NCBI GenBank assembly: GCA_937888925.1
Contig: CALARM010001232.1
Location: 1-11,292, forward strand
Origin: an uncultured Synergistia bacterium
GTDB lineage: Bacteria; Eremiobacterota; SpSt-956; JAKJGF01
DNA length: 11,292 nt
Reading direction: 5' to 3'
Part shown: in pieces, positions 1 through 5,526 of the stretch
How positions within the stretch are numbered: position 1 is the stretch's first letter
Layout: each line of letters begins with the position of its first letter
Position numbers and translations under genes: made by a program
Notes under the pieces: generated by a model
Told to the model about the DNA's origin: nothing
What the model saw: the letters and a program-made list of their open reading frames with translations, nothing else
Database searches by the model: none

Positions 1-65
1 AAAAGAATAAAGAAATTAATTATCTGAACCAGTAAGGTTAAATCAGGAGCATTACCACTCTCCAT
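1..65 (-). CDS. atpF: F0F1 ATP synthase subunit b, N-terminal fragment (runs off window)
   Basis: Only the first 21 codons are present. The minus strand reads an ATG at 65-63 followed by MESGNAPDLTLLVQIINFFI. This is a short polar start leading into a hydrophobic helix with the LVQ-I-NF pattern typical of subunit b, which anchors the peripheral stalk in the membrane. A Shine-Dalgarno AGGAG (plus positions 74-78) sits 8 nt before the ATG. It lies 30 bp downstream of atpE, as expected for the order a-c-b. The identification rests on this short sequence and the gene order. Confidence 0.85.
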   Translation of the reverse strand, partial: MESGNAPDLTLLVQIINFFIL

Positions 66-95
66 AATTCCAACTCCTAACCTGTTTTTATAATA

Positions 96-368
96 TTACT
101 TTCCAAGCATTTTCATAACAGGCTCTATAAAAGAAACAAGCTTCATAGAAATAAAAAGAGCATAAAGAGCAAGGGATTCAATAAAAGCCAGACCTATAAT
201 CATTGTAAGCTGTATTTTGGACTGAGCTTCAGGATTACGTCCTATTGCCTCCAGACCTGCTGCAATAGCTCTTGCCTGTCCGAGAGCAGCAAACATTGCA
301 CTCAATGCAATGGCAAGACCTCCAGATATAAGAGCTGCTGCTATAATTGTAGATAATCCCTGTTCCAT
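96..368 (-). CDS. atpE: F0F1 ATP synthase subunit c (rotor ring), sodium-type ligand set
   Basis: This 90-residue, two-helix proteolipid forms the rotor ring of the membrane sector. Helix 1 is about residues 8-35, the polar loop is RNPEA at 44-48, and helix 2 is about 52-80. The ion-carrying carboxylate is Glu64 in helix 2 (motif IESLALY, 63-69). Gln31 in helix 1, Ser65 and Tyr69 occupy the spacing of Gln32, Glu65, Ser66 and Tyr70 of the Ilyobacter sodium ring (33 residues from Gln to Glu in both). This suggests sodium rather than proton coupling. The proline often found four residues before the Gln is Ala27. A strong Shine-Dalgarno AAGGAGG ends 7 nt before the ATG. The gene follows atpB after a 152-bp gap holding a hairpin and a heptamer repeat, which may help set the high c-to-a ratio. 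Confidence 0.97.
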   Translation of the reverse strand: MEQGLSTIIAAALISGGLAIALSAMFAALGQARAIAAGLEAIGRNPEAQSKIQLTMIIGLAFIESLALYALFISMKLVSFIEPVMKMLGK

Positions 369-434
369 AAGAATTCCTCCTTAAAATTTTCTGACATGAC
401 GTTACAGTCATAACCAGTAATGAGAACCTGTCCT

Positions 435-452
435 CGCGTCACGCGTTACGAT
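435..452 (+). repeat. Heptamer repeat, copy 1 (atpB-atpE gap)
   Basis: Two 7-bp units, CGCGTCA (435-441) and CGCGTTA (442-448), are followed by CGAT (449-452). This is the same unit and the same CGAT edge seen in three other places in the window. It lies in an operon-internal gap and encodes nothing recognisable. Confidence 0.7.
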
Positions 453-468
453 TCCCCATATAAATATT

Positions 469-499
469 TACCGGCAGATGAAAACTACCATCACCGGTA
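469..499 (-). other. Hairpin in the atpB-atpE intergenic region
   Basis: TACCGG (469-474) pairs with CCGGTA (494-499), and GATG (477-480) pairs with CATC (489-492), giving an interrupted 10-bp stem with an 8-nt loop. It lies in the transcribed gap between atpB and atpE. There is no T-run, so it does not look like a terminator. A role in mRNA stability or in raising atpE expression is inference. Confidence 0.5.
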
Positions 500-520
500 T
501 AAGCTAAAAAATTCACCTCC

Positions 521-1414
521 TCAGTGATGTTCACCTGCCATAGCTGCAATATAAGAAAAAGTTAATATAGAAAATATCAAAGCCTGGATTGCTCCGGTTA
601 ATAATCCTATTCCCATAACTATTAAAGGCAAAGGACTCACAATAACAAGAGACATTATAGAACCTTTTGTTGCCAGAAGTTCTGTCACAACAGCTATCAA
701 AGCTGCCAGTATGGAATGTTCTCCCATAATATTACAGAACAATCTGACTGTAAGGGAAAAAACTCTTATAAAGTGTTCCAGTATATTCAGAAATAAAAAG
801 AGTGCAGTAAGAGCAGGAGCAAGAATTACGAGAAGAACAATATTTCCTGCACTCAAAGGGTTAACGAGTGTTTTTACAACCTCCGGAACAGGGCCGAGAT
901 AATGAAATAAATATTTCTTTAACCCTAAAGCCCTGATACCGCAGTAATTATAGTAAACTACCGCTGATACTGCCAGAGCAAGAGGGGTATTCAGATTACC
1001 TGTAGGAGGCTGAAATATAAGACCTGATTTTTCCTCAAACATACAGTTAACACCGAAGAGAGTAAATTCTTTTTCTATAGAAGGTATACCGAACATCCAG
1101 AATAATTTAAGTATGCCTCCCGGTATGACTCCAAGCCAGTTGGAAAAAAGAACAAAAAGAAATATCGTTCCCACGAGAGGAACATATTCTTTTCCCTTTG
1201 GACCTATCATATCAGTGGCAAGATTATTCAAAAATTCCACTATAATTTCGAAAATATTCTGTATTTTTGATTTTGGAAATTTTTCAAGTTTACTTGAAAT
1301 AAAAAAAGCACATGATACGAGAAATATCATGATAAGAAAAGTCATAGCTTCAACCGATACATCTATCTGGGAATGACCCACTCTTAAAATGATATTGCTG
1401 ACTTCATGTTCCAA
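521..1414 (-). CDS. atpB: F0F1 ATP synthase subunit a
   Basis: This 297-residue membrane protein forms the stator ion channel next to the c-ring. The essential arginine is Arg224 in the motif FSLTVRLFCNIMGEH (219-233). The last helices contain the conserved Gln277 in GAIQALIF. The PPTGNLNTPLALA segment (136-148) matches the conserved PT-x-x-N-T-x-LA helix of the family. The start is TTG at 1414-1412: an AGGAGG (plus positions 1423-1428) lies exactly 8 nt upstream, the only nearby ATG is out of frame, and the next in-frame Met is residue 24, which would cut into the N-terminal region. The C-terminus ends in GEHH. It follows atpI after 44 bp in the same operon. Confidence 0.96.
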   Translation of the reverse strand: MEHEVSNIILRVGHSQIDVSVEAMTFLIMIFLVSCAFFISSKLEKFPKSKIQNIFEIIVEFLNNLATDMIGPKGKEYVPLVGTIFLFVLFSNWLGVIPGGILKLFWMFGIPSIEKEFTLFGVNCMFEEKSGLIFQPPTGNLNTPLALAVSAVVYYNYCGIRALGLKKYLFHYLGPVPEVVKTLVNPLSAGNIVLLVILAPALTALFLFLNILEHFIRVFSLTVRLFCNIMGEHSILAALIAVVTELLATKGSIMSLVIVSPLPLIVMGIGLLTGAIQALIFSILTFSYIAAMAGEHH

Positions 1415-1422
1415 AATTATTT

Positions 1423-1428
1423 CCTCCT
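1423..1428 (-). promoter_or_regulatory. Shine-Dalgarno deciding the TTG start of atpB
   Basis: AGGAGG on the minus strand, 8 nt before the TTG at 1414. The spacing supports TTG initiation, since the adjacent ATG (1408-1406) is out of frame. Confidence 0.75.
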
Positions 1429-1458
1429 GAAAGTTTTAGATTTTATTAAAAAATCATC

Positions 1459-1830
1459 TCACACTTTCACTATATTTCTGTTTACAATAAAGCTTTCCCA
1501 TAGAAATAAAAAGACTATAAAATTTATACTGACAAGAAAAGATATGGCATTCAATTCAGTAAATTTCACTATCATCCACATAAATCCTCCCAGCAAAATT
1601 AATTTTGCCGGAATAAGTCCTATATAAAAGCCCCGCCATATCTTACTTTTATGTTCAAGAATATTTTTCGAAAATATATAGAGAAAATAGAAATTCAATA
1701 TACTCATAAAAATTCCTGCAGAAATTCCCCATAATATAAAGTTATCTTTTAACATAAGAGAGAGTAATAAAAAAAATAGTGCAGCTATAATGGCTTTAAA
1801 AAAAATTTTTCTTAAAAGATTATCACTCAT
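1459..1830 (-). CDS. atpI: AtpI-family membrane protein of the ATP synthase operon
   Basis: This 123-residue protein has four predicted membrane helices (about residues 8-26, 31-52, 73-92 and 97-115). Basic residues sit between helices 2 and 3. Size, topology and position immediately before atpB fit the AtpI family, which is linked to c-ring assembly and Mg or ion handling around the ATP synthase. Sequence conservation in this family is weak, so context carries much of the call. The ATG at 1830 lies 4 bp after the atpZ stop, and the weak AAGGA ribosome site lies inside the end of atpZ, so translation is probably coupled. Confidence 0.8.
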   Translation of the reverse strand: MSDNLLRKIFFKAIIAALFFLLLSLMLKDNFILWGISAGIFMSILNFYFLYIFSKNILEHKSKIWRGFYIGLIPAKLILLGGFMWMIVKFTELNAISFLVSINFIVFLFLWESFIVNRNIVKV

Positions 1831-1834
1831 TACT

Positions 1835-2071
1835 TTATTCCTTATTATCGTGACGCGTGACTCGTGACGCGTGACGCGAAGACAAAGGTGTTATTTTTTC
1901 CTGCATACATATAATCCTGTAACCGGTTATAATCCCCAGAAAAGTAAAAAATATAATAAATACAGGATAACTGTTGAATTTTTCATCTATATACATACCG
2001 GTTAATATTCCAAGGAGTAGAGATACGAACAATTTTGACCTGGTACGAAAAAATAATTTTATATGAGTCAT
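1835..2071 (-). CDS. atpZ: AtpZ/AtpI-type small membrane protein, C-terminus made of repeat DNA
   Basis: This 78-residue protein has two membrane helices, about residues 12-29 (FVSLLLGILTGMYIDE) and 36-53 (FIIFFTFLGIITGYR). This is the usual AtpZ layout: G-rich helix, acidic D/E-x-F loop, second helix with G-x-x-x-G-YR. AtpZ is thought to act with AtpI in ATP synthase assembly or Mg/Ca transport. The family normally ends shortly after the second helix. Here the last 14 or so residues (SSRHASRVTRHDNKE) are largely the translation of the heptamer repeat at 1849-1876, so the tail was probably gained by repeat insertion. It starts 14 bp after wecB, with AAAGG upstream of the ATG. Confidence 0.8.
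   Translation of the reverse strand: MTHIKLFFRTRSKLFVSLLLGILTGMYIDEKFNSYPVFIIFFTFLGIITGYRIICMQEKITPLSSRHASRVTRHDNKE
1847..1878 (-). repeat. Heptamer repeat, copy 2 (inside the 3' end of atpZ)
   Basis: Four tandem units at 1849-1855, 1856-1862, 1863-1869 and 1870-1876 read CGTGACG, with the second ending in T, plus a partial unit. On the minus strand this is (CGCGTCA)n with one variant CGAGTCA, ending in CGAT (plus ATCG at 1847-1850). It is the longest copy in the window and is translated as part of atpZ. Confidence 0.85.
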
Positions 2072-2085
2072 TACCTTTAAAGTGT

Positions 2086-3231
2086 CTATTCAAAATCCGC
2101 GGGAGGACTCGAAATAAAACCGAAATAATATCTTATTGCATCAACTATTCTTCCGGCTGCCCGGCCGTCACCGTAGGGATTTATAGCCCTGCTCATTCTG
2201 TTATATTCGTTATTATCATCAAGCAGTCTGGCAGCTTCCTTATAAATATTATCTCTTTCCGTACCGACCAGTTTTGCTGTTCCTCTCTGAACACCTTCAG
2301 GGCGCTCCGTAGTTCTCCTTAAAACAAGAACAGGTTTCCCCAGAGAAGGAGCTTCTTCCTGAATACCTCCGGAATCTGTCAGTATAATAAAACTTTTCTT
2401 CTGTAAATTAATCAGTGCAGGATAATCCATCGGTTCTATAAGATGGATTCTGTCATGTCCTTCAAGTAAAGGATAAACTGTTTCTCTTACAACAGGATTT
2501 CTGTGTACAGGAAACACTATTTCCGTATCGTTGTAATCATTTATAATCTGAAGGAGAGCTTTACAGATATTCTCCACAGGTTCTCCCCAGTTTTCTCTTC
2601 TATGAGTTTCTACAAAGATTATTCTATTTTTACTATGTGATATATGAGAAGGAAGATAATTTTTTTCGTCCGTCACTTTTAAAATGGAAAAAAGGGCATC
2701 TATAACGGTATTACCTGTAATAAATATACCGGAATTTATACCGCAATTTAACAGATTATTTTTTGCCTGAATGGTAGGGGCAAAATGGAGGTTACATATT
2801 ACACTTGCAAGTCTCCTGTTAATCTCTTCCGGGAAAGGGTTGTATATATCATCTGTTCTGAGACCTGCTTCTACATGACCTACTTTTATCTGCTGATAAA
2901 AAGCTGCAAGACTGGCAGAAAAAACTGTCGTAGTATCGCCCTGAACAAGAATCATATCAGGTTTTTCCTGTTTTAATACGTCTTCCACCCCTGTAAGGGC
3001 ACGGCATGTTATTTCCGAAAGGCTCTGCCTCTCCTGCATTATATCCAGATCATAATCAGGCTTTATAGAAAAAAAATTCAAACACTGATCCAGCATTTCC
3101 CTGTGCTGTGCCGTAACCAGAATTTTAGATATAATCTCGTCAGGGAAATTATTTAAAGCTGAAACGACAGGAGCCATTTTAACTGCTTCAGGTCTTGTTC
3201 CGAATATAGTTATAATTTTTATTTTTTTCAT
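2086..3231 (-). CDS. wecB: UDP-N-acetylglucosamine 2-epimerase (non-hydrolysing)
   Basis: This complete 381-residue enzyme interconverts UDP-GlcNAc and UDP-ManNAc in the cytoplasm, feeding surface-glycan synthesis. The N-terminal Rossmann half opens with FGTRPEAVKMAP (10-21). Conserved catalytic-site motifs follow in order: QGDTTT (97-102, Asp99), HVEAGLRT (119-126, Glu121), PFPEEINR (132-139) and VETHRREN (207-214, His210). The C-terminal half has the UDP-binding motifs PVHRNP (241-246), TDSGGIQEEAPSLGKP (285-300) and the arginine-rich RRTTERPEG (305-313). The ATG lies 4 bp after the wecA stop with no clear Shine-Dalgarno, which suggests coupled translation. It sits between wecA and atpZ, an order seen upstream of ATP synthase operons in some Firmicutes. 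Confidence 0.96.
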   Translation of the reverse strand: MKKIKIITIFGTRPEAVKMAPVVSALNNFPDEIISKILVTAQHREMLDQCLNFFSIKPDYDLDIMQERQSLSEITCRALTGVEDVLKQEKPDMILVQGDTTTVFSASLAAFYQQIKVGHVEAGLRTDDIYNPFPEEINRRLASVICNLHFAPTIQAKNNLLNCGINSGIFITGNTVIDALFSILKVTDEKNYLPSHISHSKNRIIFVETHRRENWGEPVENICKALLQIINDYNDTEIVFPVHRNPVVRETVYPLLEGHDRIHLIEPMDYPALINLQKKSFIILTDSGGIQEEAPSLGKPVLVLRRTTERPEGVQRGTAKLVGTERDNIYKEAARLLDDNNEYNRMSRAINPYGDGRAAGRIVDAIRYYFGFISSPPADFE

Positions 3232-3235
3232 AATG

Positions 3236-4210
3236 TTAACGGGCTACGTAATTTAATGCCAGAGCGGCAACACCCATAAATCCGCTGATAAGATAAATAA
3301 ATAGCACTGCCTGCCTGTGGTTTAAACCAAGGTTCAGTAACTGATGATGAAAATGTTCTTTATCAGGCTGGAAAATGGGCCTTCCTTTCAAAAATCTTCT
3401 CACAATTGCAGAGGTAGTATCGAAAATAGGTAAAGCAAATACAAGAATGGGAACACCGAAGGCAAGAGTAGCTGTGCTTTTAAGAGCGCCTACGATAGAA
3501 AGAGCGGCAAGCATATAGCCTAAAAACAAAGAGCCCGTATCACCCATAAAGATCTTTGCAGGATTGAAATTATATCTTAAAAATCCGCAGCAGCTACCCA
3601 TTAAAGCAAGAAGCAAAATAGCCACAAGGATCTGCCCCTTCTGTATGGCAATCATAAATAAAACAAAACAGGAGATTCCCGTTACACCTGCCAGGAGCCC
3701 ATCGAGACCATCTATGAGATTAAGAGCATTTGTAAGCCCTACGACCCACAGTACTGTAAGGGCCACACTCATCCAGGAAGGGAGAAAGAACATGCCGTTA
3801 AAAGGATTGCTTAAAAATTCCACTTTAATTCCGAATAAAACTAAAATAAATGCCGCAATAATCTGTCCTGCCAGTTTCACCTTTGCAGGAAGAGCATATT
3901 TATCATCAAAAACTCCCAGGATGAGTATAAAAGTACCTCCTATAAAAAGTCCGAGTAACTGTGTCCAGAGCCTCGTCATAAGAATATTTCTGTCAATGAT
4001 ACCGAAATAAAACACCACTACAAGGGTAAGAATAAAACCTCCGTAAACGGCAAGACCCCCTGCCTGCGGCATAGGAACTTTATGAACTTTTCTCGGACTC
4101 GGAGCAGCTACTATATTGGCCCAGAAGGAAAATTTTCTGACAAGAGGGGTAAGGGCACAGCTTATAAGGAGGGCTACCATAAAGGTAACCCCGTAACTTG
4201 CACTCAGCAT
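3236..4210 (-). CDS. wecA: Undecaprenyl-phosphate GlcNAc-1-phosphate transferase (WecA/TagO-like)
   Basis: This 324-residue polytopic membrane enzyme of the MraY/WecA family transfers GlcNAc-1-phosphate to undecaprenyl phosphate, the first step of teichoic acid, O-antigen or similar glycans. Conserved cytoplasmic-loop motifs are present in order: PSPRKVHKVPMPQAGGLA (37-54), the Asp pair FDDK (101-104), NLIDGLDGL (164-172), FMGDTGS (221-227), PIFDT (261-265) and the His motif DKEHFHHQ (283-290). The last is typical of WecA/TagO rather than MraY. About ten to eleven hydrophobic helices surround these loops. The start is ATG at 4210, with AAGGAGG 10 nt upstream. It is the first gene of the long minus-strand unit, about 87 nt downstream of the predicted transcription start. 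The exact sugar cannot be read from sequence. Confidence 0.95.
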   Translation of the reverse strand: MLSASYGVTFMVALLISCALTPLVRKFSFWANIVAAPSPRKVHKVPMPQAGGLAVYGGFILTLVVVFYFGIIDRNILMTRLWTQLLGLFIGGTFILILGVFDDKYALPAKVKLAGQIIAAFILVLFGIKVEFLSNPFNGMFFLPSWMSVALTVLWVVGLTNALNLIDGLDGLLAGVTGISCFVLFMIAIQKGQILVAILLLALMGSCCGFLRYNFNPAKIFMGDTGSLFLGYMLAALSIVGALKSTATLAFGVPILVFALPIFDTTSAIVRRFLKGRPIFQPDKEHFHHQLLNLGLNHRQAVLFIYLISGFMGVAALALNYVAR

Positions 4211-4303
4211 AAATAATAAGCCTCCTTATAATATAACACAACGAATTTTCAGAGCATCTTCAATGTCTCCCCTTTTCTCCCAACGAAATTATTTATTCAT
4301 ACT

Positions 4304-4332
4304 ATTATATCATTCTACAGGAAAATATTCAA
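4304..4332 (-). promoter_or_regulatory. Sigma-70-type promoter of the wecA-wecB-atp operon
   Basis: On the minus strand, TTGAAT (plus positions 4327-4332) and TATAAT (4304-4309) are separated by 17 bp. A TG one base before the -10 makes it an extended -10 (TGATATAAT). The predicted start is near 4297, giving a leader of about 87 nt before wecA. No other comparable promoter is visible between wecA and atpF. Confidence 0.75.
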
Positions 4333-4413
4333 TTCCTTTTATTGTAATGATTTTCACAAAAAATGATTTATAAAAGTTTTAACATTTTATCACCACTGAA
4401 AAAATTTGTCAAA

Positions 4414-4456
4414 CAGGACAGGGATTTTCGGGATTTTATGGATTGACAGGATTTTT
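4414..4456. repeat. Degenerate GGATTTT/ACAGGATT-type dispersed repeat
   Basis: A run of imperfect 10-12 bp units built on CAGG and GGATTTT covers this stretch. It resembles a short intergenic repeat (reverse strand AATCCTGT-like units) that I recall from many unrelated bacterial genomes. It lies between the wecA promoter and the end of the small partner gene at 4489. No other copy is seen in the window. Confidence 0.45.
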
Positions 4457-4488
4457 TCATCGGGCAAATTTCTATACTCTAATATTAA

Positions 4489-4668
4489 TTATAAAAGACA
4501 CTTCTCTTTTGTAATTCTCTTAAATTTAAATCCATACTGTTCTATTAATTTATTTGTATTCTTAAAATATTCAATCCTTTCTTCATCAGTCATTTCAGAT
4601 AGTTCTTCATTTACTTTTTCACGCCATTTCAACACATCAATCATTGCCTTTGATTCTTTATTCTCCAT
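4489..4668 (-). CDS. Small 59-residue protein overlapping the PIN gene, probable antitoxin
   Basis: This short gene reads MENKESKAMIDVLKWREKVNEE and continues to 59 residues. It is highly charged and predicted helical: an N-terminal amphipathic stretch (IDVLKWREKVNEEL), an acidic SEMTDEER turn (24-31), and a second helix ending in a basic segment. The ATG at 4668 overlaps the 3' end of the PIN gene by 11 bp. An excellent Shine-Dalgarno GGAGGTG (plus 4676-4682) sits 7 nt upstream inside the PIN gene, so the two are translationally coupled. Small, charged partners of about 60 residues following this type of PIN protein are a known toxin-antitoxin arrangement. Its role as antitoxin is inference from that arrangement. 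Confidence 0.75.
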   Translation of the reverse strand: MENKESKAMIDVLKWREKVNEELSEMTDEERIEYFKNTNKLIEQYGFKFKRITKEKCLL

Positions 4669-5137
4669 AGTATAACACCTCCATTGGAGTGAATATATCT
4701 ATTTGCCTGTATCCTGATTTTAAATTAACACTGTTAATCTTCTTTATTCTGTTGAGATTAGCCAGATGCTTAAGATTCCAGCTAATAAGACAGTCAATAC
4801 CATATACAGTGGCAATAGCAGTATGAGTAGCATCTGCAATAGCCCTGGAAGGCAAAGCACATTCACCGAGATAAATATTTGCCAGCTCATTTATTTCTTC
4901 AGTAATATCCAGAACAGTAACATCAAACCTGTTGATTAAATTAAACAGATTATTTTTAACATTTTCTTCAGCTTTTAAAATTTCTCGTATAACTGTGTCG
5001 GATATATAAACTTCGCATAATCCTCTACTAACAACATTATTAAAAAATTGGATAGTATATTCTTTTTTCTCAGGAGAATCATCAGCAAAATAAAAATTCC
5101 ATACTGATGTTTCAATATACAATTGTAATTTTTTCAT
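4658..5137 (-). CDS. PIN-domain ribonuclease, VapC-like toxin
   Basis: This 159-residue protein spans a single PIN domain. The acidic metal-site residues can be placed: Glu9 in YIETSVWN (7-14), where most relatives have Asp, Glu52 in IREIL (50-54), and Asp102 in IADATHTAIA (100-109). The family ISWN-x-K-H motif is at 118-124 with Asn121. PIN proteins of this type are metal-dependent endoribonucleases, usually acting on tRNA or rRNA when uninhibited. The ATG at 5137 has GAGGA about 10 nt upstream. It overlaps the small downstream gene by 11 bp, so the toxin comes first, opposite to the usual VapBC order. Its own promoter probably lies at 5210-5218. Confidence 0.87.
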   Translation of the reverse strand: MKKLQLYIETSVWNFYFADDSPEKKEYTIQFFNNVVSRGLCEVYISDTVIREILKAEENVKNNLFNLINRFDVTVLDITEEINELANIYLGECALPSRAIADATHTAIATVYGIDCLISWNLKHLANLNRIKKINSVNLKSGYRQIDIFTPMEVLYYGE

Positions 5138-5209
5138 AATAAAAAATCCTCTAGTAAATTTAAATATTTTTCTATGATAAAACCAGAAAATTTATTAATC
5201 CATAGTATA

Positions 5210-5218
5210 ATTATAACA
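5210..5218 (-). promoter_or_regulatory. Extended -10 promoter of the PIN toxin-antitoxin unit
   Basis: TGTTATAAT on the minus strand fits TG-N-TATAAT. The predicted start is near 5203 and the leader is about 65 nt. No good -35 is visible at the right distance. The same word and flanks recur upstream of the AAA-ATPase-like gene at 8098-8106. Confidence 0.5.
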
Positions 5219-5256
5219 AATATTTCTCTTTATAGATATAAAAATAAAGAATCTCC

Positions 5257-5302
5257 TTATAAAATTTTATAAAAAGAAGGGTTCTATAAAGACTTTGTAG
5301 AA
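5257..5302. repeat. Two adjacent AT-rich palindromes
   Basis: TTATAAAATTTTATAA (5257-5272) is a perfect 16-nt palindrome. TTCTATAAAG (5282-5291) pairs with CTTTGTAGAA (5293-5302) around a single base, with one G-T pair. They could be protein-binding sites or cruciform-prone spacers; nothing shows which. Confidence 0.5.
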
Positions 5303-5324
5303 TGAATTTCTGTCATAATAATCA

Positions 5325-5391
5325 TTAATAAAAAGGAAGGCCCGCCTCCTGGGTTGCAAAGTTGTCCACAGCGCACCCGGAGCGGCCTTCT
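5325..5391 (-). terminator. GC-rich bulged stem-loop followed by T-run (minus strand)
   Basis: Arms 5336-5357 and 5373-5390 form about 18 pairs: GAAGGCC with GGCCTTC, then GC, TCC, GGGT and GC blocks. They are separated by four single-base bulges, all on the left arm (5343, 5346, 5350, 5355), with a 15-nt loop. On the minus strand the stem is followed by CCTTTTTATT, the layout of an intrinsic terminator. No well-placed minus-strand gene ends just upstream, since the nearest is 900 bp away, so it may instead end a small RNA or belong to a repeat. Confidence 0.5.
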
Positions 5392-5488
5392 GTCCAAAAA
5401 CTTTAAATATTTAACAGAAATAAATTATATCATATAAGAGAACGCTAATCTATATGATTTTTCAAGATTACTTTAACATGTTGGATAT

Positions 5489-5526
5489 CTATACTTTTGC
5501 ACTTTTTCTATACTTTTGCACTTTTT
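5489..5526. repeat. Perfect 19-bp tandem duplication
   Basis: The 19-bp unit CTATACTTTTGCACTTTTT occurs twice head to tail at 5489-5507 and 5508-5526 with no mismatch. An inverted, slightly diverged copy of part of it lies at 5601-5618. Confidence 0.9.

Noticed and set aside
711..1376. Plus-strand open frames within atpB
   Set aside because: They lie opposite a well-conserved subunit a gene, have no family features and no ribosome sites; shadow frames.
435..1878. Heptamer repeats as a CRISPR array
   Set aside because: Units are 7 bp, contiguous, without spacers, and no cas gene is nearby.
3564..4010. 148-codon plus-strand open frame within wecA
   Set aside because: It is antisense to the conserved WecA motifs and is Pro/Lys-rich without any recognisable pattern.
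4406..4675. Plus-strand 89-codon open frame
   Set aside because: It overlaps the small partner gene on the other strand, which has a strong ribosome site and coupled start, and it runs through repeat DNA.
5362..5370. TTGTCCACA, one base from a DnaA box
   Set aside because: It is a single site in the loop of a stem-loop, with no cluster of boxes, no dnaA or dnaN and no AT-rich unwinding region of the expected layout. Chance match.
5335..5390. Possible integron attC site or SRP RNA because of the bulged stem
   Set aside because: The attC core motifs (GTTRRRY and RYYYAAC) are absent from the ends, and the conserved SRP apical-loop sequence is not present.
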